Program-made: the position numbers and the translations under genes
Assembly (NCBI GenBank): GCA_046727855.1
Contig: JBKPDL010000204.1
Location: 1 to 13,989 of the forward strand
Direction of reading: 5' to 3'
DNA: 13,989 bases
DNA from: DASPWV01 sp046727855
GTDB lineage: Bacteria > Acidobacteriota > Vicinamibacteria > Vicinamibacterales > UBA2999
Shown: positions 1-6,262 of the stretch, one piece after another
Position numbering within the stretch: the first letter of the stretch is position 1
Layout: every line of letters begins with the position of its first letter
Notes under the pieces: model-generated
The model's input: the letters and a program-made list of their open reading frames with translations, nothing else
Database searches by the model: none
Told to the model about the DNA's origin: nothing

Positions 1-999
1 AACGCACGATCGAACGCGCGCGAGCCATGCCCGGCGCGCGTGCGGCTGCTGTCACAACTGGCCTGCCGATGGCTGGCGGGGGCGCCACCATCCACTTCAA
101 CATCGCGGGGAGGCCGCCGAAGGGTCCCGAGGACTACAAGCGCCGGCTACCGCGCCGTGAGTCCCGGGTATTTCGAGACACTCGGCATTCCGTTGCGACG
201 CGGGCGCACGTTCAGCGGTCGCGATCGTGAGGGTGCGCCGCATGTCGCCGTGATCAACGAGTCGATGGCGCGGCAATACTTTCGCGATGTCGATCCAATC
301 GGCGAGCGTCTGGCGATCGGGACCGAGCCCGACGCCGAGTCGACGTTCTGTGAAATCGTCGGCGTCGTCGGCGACGTCAAACAGTCGTTTGAAGCGGGGG
401 CAAAGGCCGAGTACTACCTGCCCTACGGTCAATATCCACATCCGGTGCTTGCCGGGATGTACCGCAACGTCTCGTTGGTCGTGAAAAGCGAGAGTGAGCC
501 AACGAGACTGGCCGCCTCGCTGCGCGCGACGTTGCGAGAAATCGATCCCGATCAACCGCTGGTCAAGATGCGAACGATGGAGCAGTCGATCGCAGACTCG
601 GTCGCGCAGCCGCGTCTGCGTACCGTGCTGCTCACGGTCTTCGCCGCTGTGGCCGTGGTGCTCGCGGTATTTGGCGTCTACGGTGTCATGGCGTACACGG
701 TTCTGCAGCGTACGCAGGAGATCGGCGTACGCATGGCTTTAGGCGCTTCCCGGCAGGATGTGATCCGGATGGTTGTTGCGCAGGGCGCACGCCTGACGCT
801 CGCGGGCGTCGCGATCGGTCTCATTGTTTCGGCGCTGGCCACCCGTGCGCTAGAAGGGATGCTGTTCGACTTGCGTGGACTGGATGCCACGACCTACATC
901 GCCGCGGCGCTGGCGCTTGCCGCGGCCGCGATGCTCGCCAGCTACTTGCCGGCGCGCAGAGCGGCCACGGTCGCTCCGATCACGTCGTTACGAGTGTGA
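1..999 (+). CDS. ADOP/MacB-type ABC transporter permease, C-terminal half, frameshifted and cut by the window edge
   Basis: This is the C-terminal half of a large FtsX/MacB-type permease of the ADOP class found in Acidobacteriota, an inner-membrane transporter subunit of unknown substrate. The reading frame is open from the left edge (phase starting at base 3) and encodes residues typical of the periplasmic region, including ARAMPGARAAAVTTGLPM. Near bases 138-142 homology moves to the frame of base 139, which continues with AGYRAVSPGYFETLGIP and stays open to TGA at 997-999. The shift equals one extra or two missing bases. The later part has the final FtsX domain: a membrane segment around LLTVFAAVAVVLAVFGVYGV, then RTQEIGVRMALGAS, then two more hydrophobic stretches. 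An ATG at base 40 could start a gene call, but its first ~33 residues are out-of-frame and not permease-like. The gene is either decaying or carries a sequencing error. Family assignment is firm; functionality is doubtful. Confidence 0.85.
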   Translation, partial: NARSNAREPCPARVRLLSQLACRWLAGAPPSTSTSRGGRRRVPRTTSAGYRAVSPGYFETLGIPLRRGRTFSGRDREGAPHVAVINESMARQYFRDVDPIGERLAIGTEPDAESTFCEIVGVVGDVKQSFEAGAKAEYYLPYGQYPHPVLAGMYRNVSLVVKSESEPTRLAASLRATLREIDPDQPLVKMRTMEQSIADSVAQPRLRTVLLTVFAAVAVVLAVFGVYGVMAYTVLQRTQEIGVRMALGASRQDVIRMVVAQGARLTLAGVAIGLIVSALATRALEGMLFDLRGLDATTYIAAALALAAAAMLASYLPARRAATVAPITSLRV

Positions 1000-1027
1000 G
1001 CAGCAAAACGCACCCGTCGGGCACGCA

Positions 1028-1492
1028 TCACCTGGCCGGAATCAAGAATGGAATTTCAACCTCGTACGGCGAGCCCTGCACGACGTAGTTGATCTTCACC
1101 ATGACGTTGTCGCCAGCCACGGGTTTCCCGGCTGCGACCCAGCTTTCACCGGCGTCGTCGATGTCGAGCGCGAGCGCTTCGGGCGGCTGATTCGGGCGTG
1201 CGATCGTCATCCGCACGTCGCGCGCAATCGAAGCCGGCAAATCTTCGCGAACGGCGTCGGTAAACCAGATGCGGTGGCGGCCATCGCGATCGAACACCAC
1301 TTCGTAGTGGAGCTCGCCGTTCATCAGGACCATGCCGCCATGATGCGGCGAATGATCGCCGTGCGGCGTTGTGATGCCCTGGTGTTGAGCATCGCGCGGC
1401 GCCGTATTTGTTTGCGGCGTGGGTGTCGTCGCTTCGCGCGAGCACGCGACCGCGAGGACACCGATCAGCGCCACCAGCCCGAGACGCCCCAC
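1028..1492 (-). CDS. Small His-rich putative lipoprotein
   Basis: The 154-residue protein has a hydrophobic signal segment (residues 3-16) ending in LAVAC, so Cys17 is a plausible lipidation site and the protein is probably membrane-anchored in the cell envelope. A low-complexity Thr/Pro linker follows, then a His-rich stretch (residues 44-51, HGDHSPHH) next to GGMVLMNGELHYEVVFD. That arrangement resembles periplasmic proteins linked to metal handling, but metal binding is inferred only from the histidines. The start is GTG at 1492, 12 bases after the stop of the formamidase-family gene, so the two are probably co-transcribed. It converges on the permease fragment ending at 999. I do not recognise a named family; the rest (residues 60-154) looks like a beta-rich domain. 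The reading frame is real; the function is unknown. Confidence 0.7.
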   Translation of the reverse strand: MGRLGLVALIGVLAVACSREATTPTPQTNTAPRDAQHQGITTPHGDHSPHHGGMVLMNGELHYEVVFDRDGRHRIWFTDAVREDLPASIARDVRMTIARPNQPPEALALDIDDAGESWVAAGKPVAGDNVMVKINYVVQGSPYEVEIPFLIPAR

Positions 1493-1504
1493 CAGCCCAC
1501 CCGT

Positions 1505-2518
1505 CTACTTGCCCTTGAAGATGCTCTTCGGCAGCTTCACATGCACGCCCATCGTGCCATCCACGAGCTGCGTGATCGCGACGTCGCCGGCGACGCTCGT
1601 GAGCTGATACGCGGTGTGCTTGTCCATCCCGCGCGTGGCGGCGAGGAAGTCGATCATCTCCTGAATCGCAATGCGGGTGGCCCTGGTCAGATCGATATCG
1701 GTGCCCATGCTGACGAAATGCGCGGCGGTTTCCGCGCGCGGCCACGCCAGTTTCATCCCTTTGCGCACGGTCAGCTGCACACGGCCGCGCAGCGAGGTTT
1801 CGATCGCGGTCTGATCGACTTCGCCGTCGCCCTGCGCGGCGTGACCATCGCCTAGTTGGAAGAGGGCGCCGGGCACGTGCACGGGAATCCACAGCGTGGT
1901 ACTCGCGACGAGCTCCTTGTTGTCCAGGTTGCCGGCGTGAATGCCAGGCGGGTTGCTGCTCACGCGTCCTGCATCGGGCGGCGGCGCGACGCCCATGCTG
2001 CCAAAGAACGGCTTGAGCGGGATCTCAATGCCCGGCGCGAACTCGCCGATCATCCGTTTGCGATCGAGCCGGATGATCGTCGGTCCCCGACCAGGGGTGC
2101 AGTTCTCGCGAATGAAACCGGCACAGCCGTTGTAGCCGTACGCGATGGGCAGATCGATCGAAAGCACCTTCACTTCGAGCGCGTCACCCGGCTCCGCTCC
2201 CTCAACGTAGACGGGCCCCGTCAATATGTGCCCGCCGGGCCCGCGATCCTTCACCTGTTCCACGATCGCGCGCAGCGACGCCTGAATCTCGGCTGCTGGC
2301 ACGCCGGCCTTTTCGAGGCGATCCGGCGTCGATGTCAGCAACGTGTCGACGTCGATGACCTCACCGGACGCGATGCGCAGCACGGGCTTTGACTCGGACC
2401 AGTAATACCCATACGCCACCGTTGCCGGCGTTGCCTCGAGGCGATGTGTTTTTGGCGATTGCGCCGTGAGGACAATCGGAAGAGCCAAGCAGACACCAGC
2501 GACAAAGCGCGAGCGCAT
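1505..2518 (-). CDS. Secreted acetamidase/formamidase (FmdA/AmdA) family protein
   Basis: The 337-residue protein belongs to the acetamidase/formamidase family, whose members hydrolyse short amides such as formamide to the acid and ammonia. Residues 1-20 form a signal peptide (MRSRFVAGVCLALPIVLTAQ), so this copy acts outside the cytoplasm, unlike the classical cytoplasmic enzymes. Family marks are PGGHILTGPVYVEGAEPGD (residues 94-112), the HAGNLDNKEL segment (194-203) and the strongly conserved GDGHAAQGDGEV (223-234). Length is normal for the secreted subgroup. It starts at ATG 2518 with no recognisable Shine-Dalgarno sequence, and the inverted repeat of the RAYT element ends only seven bases upstream, so its original promoter has probably been displaced. 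The lipoprotein gene follows after 12 bases. The family call is strong; the substrate is not determined. Confidence 0.88.
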   Translation of the reverse strand: MRSRFVAGVCLALPIVLTAQSPKTHRLEATPATVAYGYYWSESKPVLRIASGEVIDVDTLLTSTPDRLEKAGVPAAEIQASLRAIVEQVKDRGPGGHILTGPVYVEGAEPGDALEVKVLSIDLPIAYGYNGCAGFIRENCTPGRGPTIIRLDRKRMIGEFAPGIEIPLKPFFGSMGVAPPPDAGRVSSNPPGIHAGNLDNKELVASTTLWIPVHVPGALFQLGDGHAAQGDGEVDQTAIETSLRGRVQLTVRKGMKLAWPRAETAAHFVSMGTDIDLTRATRIAIQEMIDFLAATRGMDKHTAYQLTSVAGDVAITQLVDGTMGVHVKLPKSIFKGK

Positions 2519-2525
2519 GCGTCAT

Positions 2526-2563
2526 TGTAAAAGGGCCTGCCCCATTCGTTACATCACGTGACA
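2526..2563 (+). repeat. Left terminal inverted repeat / REP-like end of the RAYT element
   Basis: This 38-bp end pairs with 3205-3242. It reads TGTAA, two mismatches, GGGCCTGCCCCATT, two mismatches, TTACATC, then CGT and ACA separated by single mismatches. It carries a degraded version of the palindrome that is perfect in the right end: GGGC/GCCC around a CT loop, with outer mismatches. Confidence 0.85.
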
Positions 2564-2687
2564 AATTGCCCGGCATTCCGCTTGCCTCCCATTCCCGCAC
2601 TCCGCGAGGTAAAAGACGGCTCGATTCAATCGCTTTGCGCCCCCCGGCAGGCCTTACCACGTTGTCAATCGCGGCAACGATCGACGC

Positions 2688-3200
2688 GTGGTGTTTCTCG
2701 AACCCGCTCATTACACGTTCTTTATGCGCTTACTTCGCGCAGGAACGCGACGATTCGGAGTGGTTCTCGACGGGTATTGCGCCATGCGGAACCACTTTCA
2801 TTTGATTCTTGAACCGACGGAGGACAACGCGCTTTCCACGTACATGCAGTGGGTCACGGGTTGTTATTCCTGCTACTTTAGGGCGCGGACCAAAACGGTT
2901 GGACACGGTCACGTCTTCCAACGCCGGTTCTGGAGCTCCCCCATTCAGGACGATCTCCACTTCCTCATGGTCCTGAGGTACGTCGAAGCGAATCCGCTGC
3001 GGGCGAAACTGGTACCGCGCGCGGAGCAGTGGGAGTGGAGCAGCCTAACAGATCGCTTAAAAGGCAAATTCAAAACCGACCGATGCGAGCGGCTGCCAGC
3101 CGACTGGTGTGATCTCGTCAATTTAATTCAGCGGCCGGACGTGCTCCAACGACTTCGACAGGAGATTGCGCCCACACGCGGGCGGCCTGTCAAAAAATGA
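2688..3200 (+). CDS. REP-associated tyrosine transposase (RAYT, Y1 family), 5' end damaged
   Basis: This gene encodes an IS200-like Y1 transposase of the RAYT group, enzymes that cut single-stranded REP hairpins through a tyrosine. Counting from the GTG at 2688 (170 residues), the metal-binding HxH motif is in MRNHFHLIL (His36, His38) and the probable catalytic tyrosine is Tyr98 in RYVEANPLRAKLV, preceded by GHVFQRRFW and followed by WEWSS, all typical of RAYTs. Homology extends upstream in frame to base 2613 (APPGRPYHVVNRGNDRR, the usual first beta strand). Between the TAA at 2610-2612 and GTG 2688, however, there is no ATG, GTG or TTG. A better N-terminus (PRGK) is visible in another frame at 2602-2613, implying a small indel. 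The protein made from 2688 would lack strand 1, so the gene is probably inactive. Confidence 0.8.
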   Translation: MVFLEPAHYTFFMRLLRAGTRRFGVVLDGYCAMRNHFHLILEPTEDNALSTYMQWVTGCYSCYFRARTKTVGHGHVFQRRFWSSPIQDDLHFLMVLRYVEANPLRAKLVPRAEQWEWSSLTDRLKGKFKTDRCERLPADWCDLVNLIQRPDVLQRLRQEIAPTRGRPVKK

Positions 3201-3204
3201 AAAC

Positions 3205-3242
3205 TGTAACGCGATGTAATTAATGGGGCAGGCCCCATTACA
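3205..3242 (-). repeat. Right terminal inverted repeat with perfect REP-like hairpin
   Basis: This 38-bp end is the inverted partner of 2526-2563. It contains a perfect palindrome, TAATGGGGC (3221-3229), AG loop, GCCCCATTA (3232-3240), a compact hairpin of the kind recognised by RAYT proteins. It begins five bases after the transposase stop codon. Confidence 0.87.
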
Positions 3243-3714
3243 GCAAACGCCAAGCGAGATCGAAAACGTGAGGACGCCGTCCGCGTTGAAACCGGGATCG
3301 ACATGACGCACGCGATCGTAGGCGCGTAACAGCAGACCGACGCAGATCAGGAGCAACGTCGCGAGAGCAAACTCGGCGGCGATCAGCGCGCGCAGCGTTC
3401 GGCCTCCACTTTGAGGCGCCATCACGGCATTGGCCACGTTGTTCATTGCCGATCGGAGTGCGTAACGGATATCAGATTCGATCATGATAGGACGTCCTTC
3501 GCGTCGAACGCCGACGCGTCCGCGCTGGCGCGCGTGCCACCACGTCAGCAAAGAGATCGGTCATCTCTTCTGCGTGACGCCTGCGCAGGTGCGCAGGAGC
3601 GAAGCGAAGCAACCCGAGGTAGATCGCTAGCTGGGCGTGCGCGCGCGGTTGCCGCTCACGACAACCCTCCAGCGCGTTTGAGGCGCGCTCGTGCGACCTT
3701 GACAAGGCCGGCAA
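3241..3714 (-). pseudogene. ADOP-family permease remnant (prefix domain plus truncated N-terminal/middle part)
   Basis: Pieces of one ADOP permease gene lie in order behind the PadR gene. The frame 3714-3472 encodes AIYLGLLRFAPAHLRRR followed by AEEMTDLFADVV, the typical permease prefix domain. It stops at 3472, overlapping by 14 bases an ATG at 3485 that opens MIESDIRYALRSAM, the usual start of the permease core. Right after that the sequence jumps to the middle of the family (TLRALIAAEFALATLLL membrane segment, then LLLRAYDRVRHVDPGFNADG), so several hundred residues are missing. At about 3241 the reading passes into the RAYT end and permease similarity stops after VLTFSISL. Internal deletion, truncation and loss of the C-terminal half all indicate a dead gene. 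The N-terminal boundary is uncertain because the prefix frame overlaps the PadR gene without a good start. Confidence 0.75.
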
Positions 3715-4009
3715 GCCGCTCCGTTTCGGCAGTCAGCACCCGTCGGCCGGCGCGCGTCAGCTGGTAAAACCGCTTTCGCTCGCTTTCGTCCGCGCTCGGT
3801 GGGATGGTTTCGGCGATCCAGCCGTCCTCAATCAGTTCGTCGAGCGAGCCGTACAACATCGCTGGCCATAGCCGCACACGGCCGTCTGACAACTGCTGCA
3901 CATCACGCGCAATCGCGAGCCCGTGGCGTGCGTCATCCGCAAGTGCGAGCAACACGTAGTAGTGGCGGGCCTTCAGCCCGGCCGGCTCGCGGCTCGGCTG
4001 CCTCGACAT
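3656..4009 (-). CDS. PadR-family transcriptional regulator
   Basis: The 117-residue protein is a PadR-type winged-helix regulator. Residues 12-70 form the DNA-binding domain, with HYYVLLALADDARHGLAIA and the typical PAMLYGSLDELIEDGWIAE (residues 49-67). The C-terminal part (RFYQLTRAGRRVL, then a helix to residue 112) is the short dimerisation helix of the small PadR class. In Acidobacteriota such genes normally sit directly upstream of ADOP permeases and probably control them. Here the downstream permease is a remnant (3241-3714), so the regulator may be orphaned. The start ATG 4009 lies only eight bases after a -10 element, suggesting a leaderless mRNA. The promoter overlaps a palindrome at 4021-4049 that could be its own operator. 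Confidence 0.9.
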   Translation of the reverse strand: MSRQPSREPAGLKARHYYVLLALADDARHGLAIARDVQQLSDGRVRLWPAMLYGSLDELIEDGWIAETIPPSADESERKRFYQLTRAGRRVLTAETERLAGLVKVARARLKRAGGLS

Positions 4010-4017
4010 ACGCCTGG

Positions 4018-4049
4018 ATTATATTGATCCGTATAATACGAATCAATAT
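4018..4049 (-). promoter_or_regulatory. padR promoter inside a near-perfect palindromic operator
   Basis: On the minus strand TTGATT (4046-4041) and TATAAT (4023-4018) are separated by exactly 17 bases, a good sigma-70-type promoter aimed at the PadR gene. Transcription would begin one or two bases before ATG 4009. The same stretch is a palindrome, ATATTGATCCGTAT (4021-4034), one central base, then ATACGAATCAATAT (4036-4049), with 13 of 14 arm positions complementary. AT-rich dyads over the promoter are typical PadR targets, so autorepression is inferred. Confidence 0.72.
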
Positions 4050-4100
4050 CGTGCCACGCCTCGTTTGAACGGAGCCACTCGGCAAACGGTTGGCTTCGCG

Positions 4101-5480
4101 TCAGCTCAGCGCCTGAATCACGTCGGAACGCGTGATGATGTAGGTCTGATCGCTCTTGAAGTCGCGCACCAGCACGGCCGGGTTTTCCGGGGTGAGCATT
4201 CCCGCCAGCGATTCCACGCTCGTCGACACGTCAGCGAAGGGGAAGGCCGGCTGCATGATGACTTCGACAGGACCGCGCTTGATTTCTGGATTCTTGACAA
4301 TCTCGACGTAGAGGCAGGTTTCGTTAATCGATCCGACGATGCGCCCATCCGCGGTGATCGGAATCTGTGAAAACCCGTGCTCGGTCATGACGTGCGCGGC
4401 GCGCGCCACGGTTTCGGTGCGATCGACGCTCACCAAAGGTGCCTGCCGTTTGGTGGCAACCAGATCGCGCGCGGTCAGGCCGGTGGGCTCGAGGAAGCCT
4501 TTTTCGCGCATCCAATCATCGTTGAACATCTTGGCCAGATAGCGCGACCCGTGGTCGTGAAAGACGACGACCACCAGTTCGCCCTGCTGGAAACGATCGG
4601 CGAGCTGAAGGAGGCCGGCCATCGCTGCGCCCGCCGAATTGCCGGCGAAGATGCCTTCTTCGCGCGTGATTCGGCGTGTCATCAAGGCGGCGTCCTTGTC
4701 GGTAACCTTCTCGAAGTGGTCGATCAACGAGAAGTCCACGTTCTGCGGCAGGAAATCCTCGCCGATGCCCTCGGTGATGTAGGGATAGATCTCGTTCTTG
4801 TCGAACTTTCCCGTCTCTTTGTACTTCTTGAACACCGATCCGTAGGTGTCGATGCCCCACGTCTTCACGTTCGGCTTGCGTTCCTTGAGGAACCTGGCGA
4901 CACCGCAGATCGTACCGCCCGTGCCGACGCCAGAGACGAAGTGGTCGATACGGCCGCCGGTTTGATTCCAGATTTCCGGTCCGGTTTGCTCGTAATGGGC
5001 CGCGCTGTTGGAAAGGTTGTCGTACTGGTTGGCCTTCCACGCATTTGGCGTTTCGCGTTCCAGGCGCGAGGAGACGGAGTAGTACGACCGCGGATCCTCC
5101 GGTTCGACGTTGGTGGGACAAACGATCACTTCGGCGCCGAAGGCGCGGAGCGCGTCGATCTTTTCTTTCGACTGTTTATCCGTGGTCGTGAAGATGCACT
5201 TGTACCCCTTGACGACTGCGACAATGGCGAGACCCATGCCGGTGTTGCCCGATGTGCCTTCGATGATCGTGCCGCCTGGCCGGAGCTTGCCGGCGCGCTC
5301 GGCGTCTTCGATCATCTTGACCGCCATGCGGTCCTTGATCGAATTGCCCGGATTGAAGGTTTCGATCTTTGCGTAGACGTCTGCCGCGACGACGCCCTTG
5401 GTGATCGTGTTGATCCGGACCAGCGGTGTGTCGCCAATCGCGTCGAGGATCGTGTTGCAAGCTCTGTCCGGCGTCGCCAT
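4101..5480 (-). CDS. cbs: Cystathionine beta-synthase (PLP-dependent, with C-terminal CBS domain pair)
   Basis: This enzyme condenses serine and homocysteine to cystathionine, the first step of reverse transsulfuration, in the cytoplasm. It has 459 residues from ATG 5480. The fold-type II PLP domain spans about residues 8-330. Its marks are the PLP lysine Lys49 in NPGNSIKDRMA, the substrate loop GTSGNTG (75-81), the phosphate-binding GVGTGGT (184-190), and the EGIGEDFLP and FAGNSAGAAMAG segments. Two CBS-domain repeats follow (about 340-459), including LVSVDRTETVARAAHVMTEHG. There is no N-terminal haem-binding extension like that of the mammalian enzyme. The frame is open upstream to 5816, but that part overlaps the Hsp20 gene antiparallel-free on the same strand and is not CBS-like, so ATG 5480 is the natural start. 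A GTG nine bases earlier is an alternative. A hairpin separates it from Hsp20. Confidence 0.93.
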   Translation of the reverse strand: MATPDRACNTILDAIGDTPLVRINTITKGVVAADVYAKIETFNPGNSIKDRMAVKMIEDAERAGKLRPGGTIIEGTSGNTGMGLAIVAVVKGYKCIFTTTDKQSKEKIDALRAFGAEVIVCPTNVEPEDPRSYYSVSSRLERETPNAWKANQYDNLSNSAAHYEQTGPEIWNQTGGRIDHFVSGVGTGGTICGVARFLKERKPNVKTWGIDTYGSVFKKYKETGKFDKNEIYPYITEGIGEDFLPQNVDFSLIDHFEKVTDKDAALMTRRITREEGIFAGNSAGAAMAGLLQLADRFQQGELVVVVFHDHGSRYLAKMFNDDWMREKGFLEPTGLTARDLVATKRQAPLVSVDRTETVARAAHVMTEHGFSQIPITADGRIVGSINETCLYVEIVKNPEIKRGPVEVIMQPAFPFADVSTSVESLAGMLTPENPAVLVRDFKSDQTYIITRSDVIQALS

Positions 5481-5506
5481 GGGGTTCACAACTATCGTAC
5501 ACAAAG

Positions 5507-5528
5507 AAGCCGGGGAGGTCCCCGGCTT
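5507..5528 (-). terminator. Intrinsic-terminator-like hairpin after hsp20
   Basis: A perfect 9-bp stem, AAGCCGGGG (5507-5515) and CCCCGGCTT (5520-5528), encloses a 4-base loop 23 bases downstream of the Hsp20 stop. On the minus strand it is followed by CTTTGTGT, only a weak U-tract. It probably ends or attenuates hsp20 transcription ahead of cbs. Confidence 0.68.
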
Positions 5529-5550
5529 GCAATACCCCGCAGCGAGCCGC

Positions 5551-6114
5551 CTATTTCTTGCTGCTGTCCGATGCCTCGGCGCGATTGCCAGTGCGCTGTT
5601 CTTCGCGGTCGCCCGTTTGCCCAGCGATTTCGATGCGGCGGCCGCGTGCCGCCTCACGTGGCGGGGCGGGCATGGTGATCTCGAGCACACCATCATTGAA
5701 CGTGGCCTTGGCGTTGTCGGCGATGGCGCCTTCGGCCAGCGGAATGGTGCGGTAGAAGCTGCCGTACCTCCGCTCGGAACGATAGAACCCCTCGCGCTCG
5801 TCTTGTGATTCCTCACGTCGCTCGCCCTGAATGACCACTGCGTCGTCGGTCACTTCGACGTTGATCTGGTCCTTTGACAGGCCGGGCAGGTCGGCGCGGA
5901 TGACGAGCTCATCGCCACGCTGGAATGTTTCGACCTCGGGCGTCCACAGGTCCCAGTCACCGATGCGGTTACCGGACGCGCCCAGGCCGAAGCTGTTGAA
6001 GAAGCGGTCCATCTGGTCAGTCCAGCTGCGCCGCCAGGGGCTCAGCCACTGATCGCGCCACATGTCGCGCGTTGCGATGGGTCGGGATTCGCGGCGTTTG
6101 TTCACGTTTGCCAT
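5551..6114 (-). CDS. Hsp20/alpha-crystallin small heat-shock protein
   Basis: This is an ATP-independent cytoplasmic chaperone that holds unfolding proteins in oligomers. It has 187 residues from ATG 6114, chosen because a strong Shine-Dalgarno (AAAAGGAGGG) lies directly upstream; a longer in-frame start at 6141 would leave it inside the coding region. The basic N-terminal arm (1-55) contains WLSPWRRSWTDQMDRFFNSF. The alpha-crystallin domain covers about 57-150, with ADLPGLSKDQINVEV and the conserved ATFNDGVLEITMP (138-150). The C-terminal I-x-I motif (IEI, 161-163) needed for oligomer assembly is present, followed by a charged tail rich in Glu, Arg and Ser. It is divergent from the hydrolase gene at 6263. 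I found no clear CIRCE or sigma-32 site upstream. Confidence 0.93.
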   Translation of the reverse strand: MANVNKRRESRPIATRDMWRDQWLSPWRRSWTDQMDRFFNSFGLGASGNRIGDWDLWTPEVETFQRGDELVIRADLPGLSKDQINVEVTDDAVVIQGERREESQDEREGFYRSERRYGSFYRTIPLAEGAIADNAKATFNDGVLEITMPAPPREAARGRRIEIAGQTGDREEQRTGNRAEASDSSKK

Positions 6115-6216
6115 GCGCCCTCCTTTTGAACCATCCGGCAAGCGAATGCAACGCGGATTCCAATCGCATGGCGGGACTCTGCCCGGTTACGCGCGCGCGA
6201 CTGGCGAGCGGATGGG

Positions 6217-6228
6217 CTGACGTGTCAG
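6217..6228. promoter_or_regulatory. Small palindrome in the hsp20/hydrolase divergent intergenic region
   Basis: CTGAC (6217-6221) and GTCAG (6224-6228) form a 12-bp dyad within the 148-base divergent spacer. Its position suits a shared operator, but this is position and symmetry only. No convincing -35/-10 pair is seen for either gene in this spacer. Confidence 0.25.
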
Positions 6229-6262
6229 AATCGCGCGATATGGTACGGAGGTTTGCAATCGA

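Larger units (their letters stand above)
2526..3242 (+). mobile_element. RAYT (REP-associated tyrosine transposase) element with REP-like ends
   Basis: A 717-bp unit is bounded by 38-bp imperfect inverted repeats (2526-2563 and 3205-3242, 32 of 38 positions matching) and holds one transposase-like gene. Each end contains a GGGGCAGGCCCC-type palindrome. This layout, a single Y1 transposase gene flanked by inverted REP palindromes, is the known arrangement of RAYT genes, which are related to IS200/IS605 transposases. I see no target-site duplication, as expected for this class. The right end cuts a permease remnant at about 3241 and the left end lies at the start of the formamidase-family gene, so its arrival probably came with loss of flanking DNA. 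Confidence 0.82.

Noticed and set aside
875..1855. Long plus-strand open frame (326 codons)
   Set aside because: It lies antisense to the lipoprotein and formamidase-family genes and its residues (Arg/His-rich, no motifs) are a GC-rich shadow of them.
2566..2805. Plus-strand frame starting TTG 2566 as the RAYT N-terminus
   Set aside because: It shares at most the PRGK segment and then diverges from the transposase frame; it ends without transposase motifs, so it was treated as evidence of an indel and not as a gene.
4377..5678. Plus-strand open frame of 433 codons opposite cbs
   Set aside because: It is the complement of the strongly supported cystathionine beta-synthase gene; no family features.
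5481..5816. N-terminal extension of the cbs frame to 5816
   Set aside because: The added residues overlap the Hsp20 coding region in another frame and the terminator hairpin, and are unlike any CBS N-terminus.
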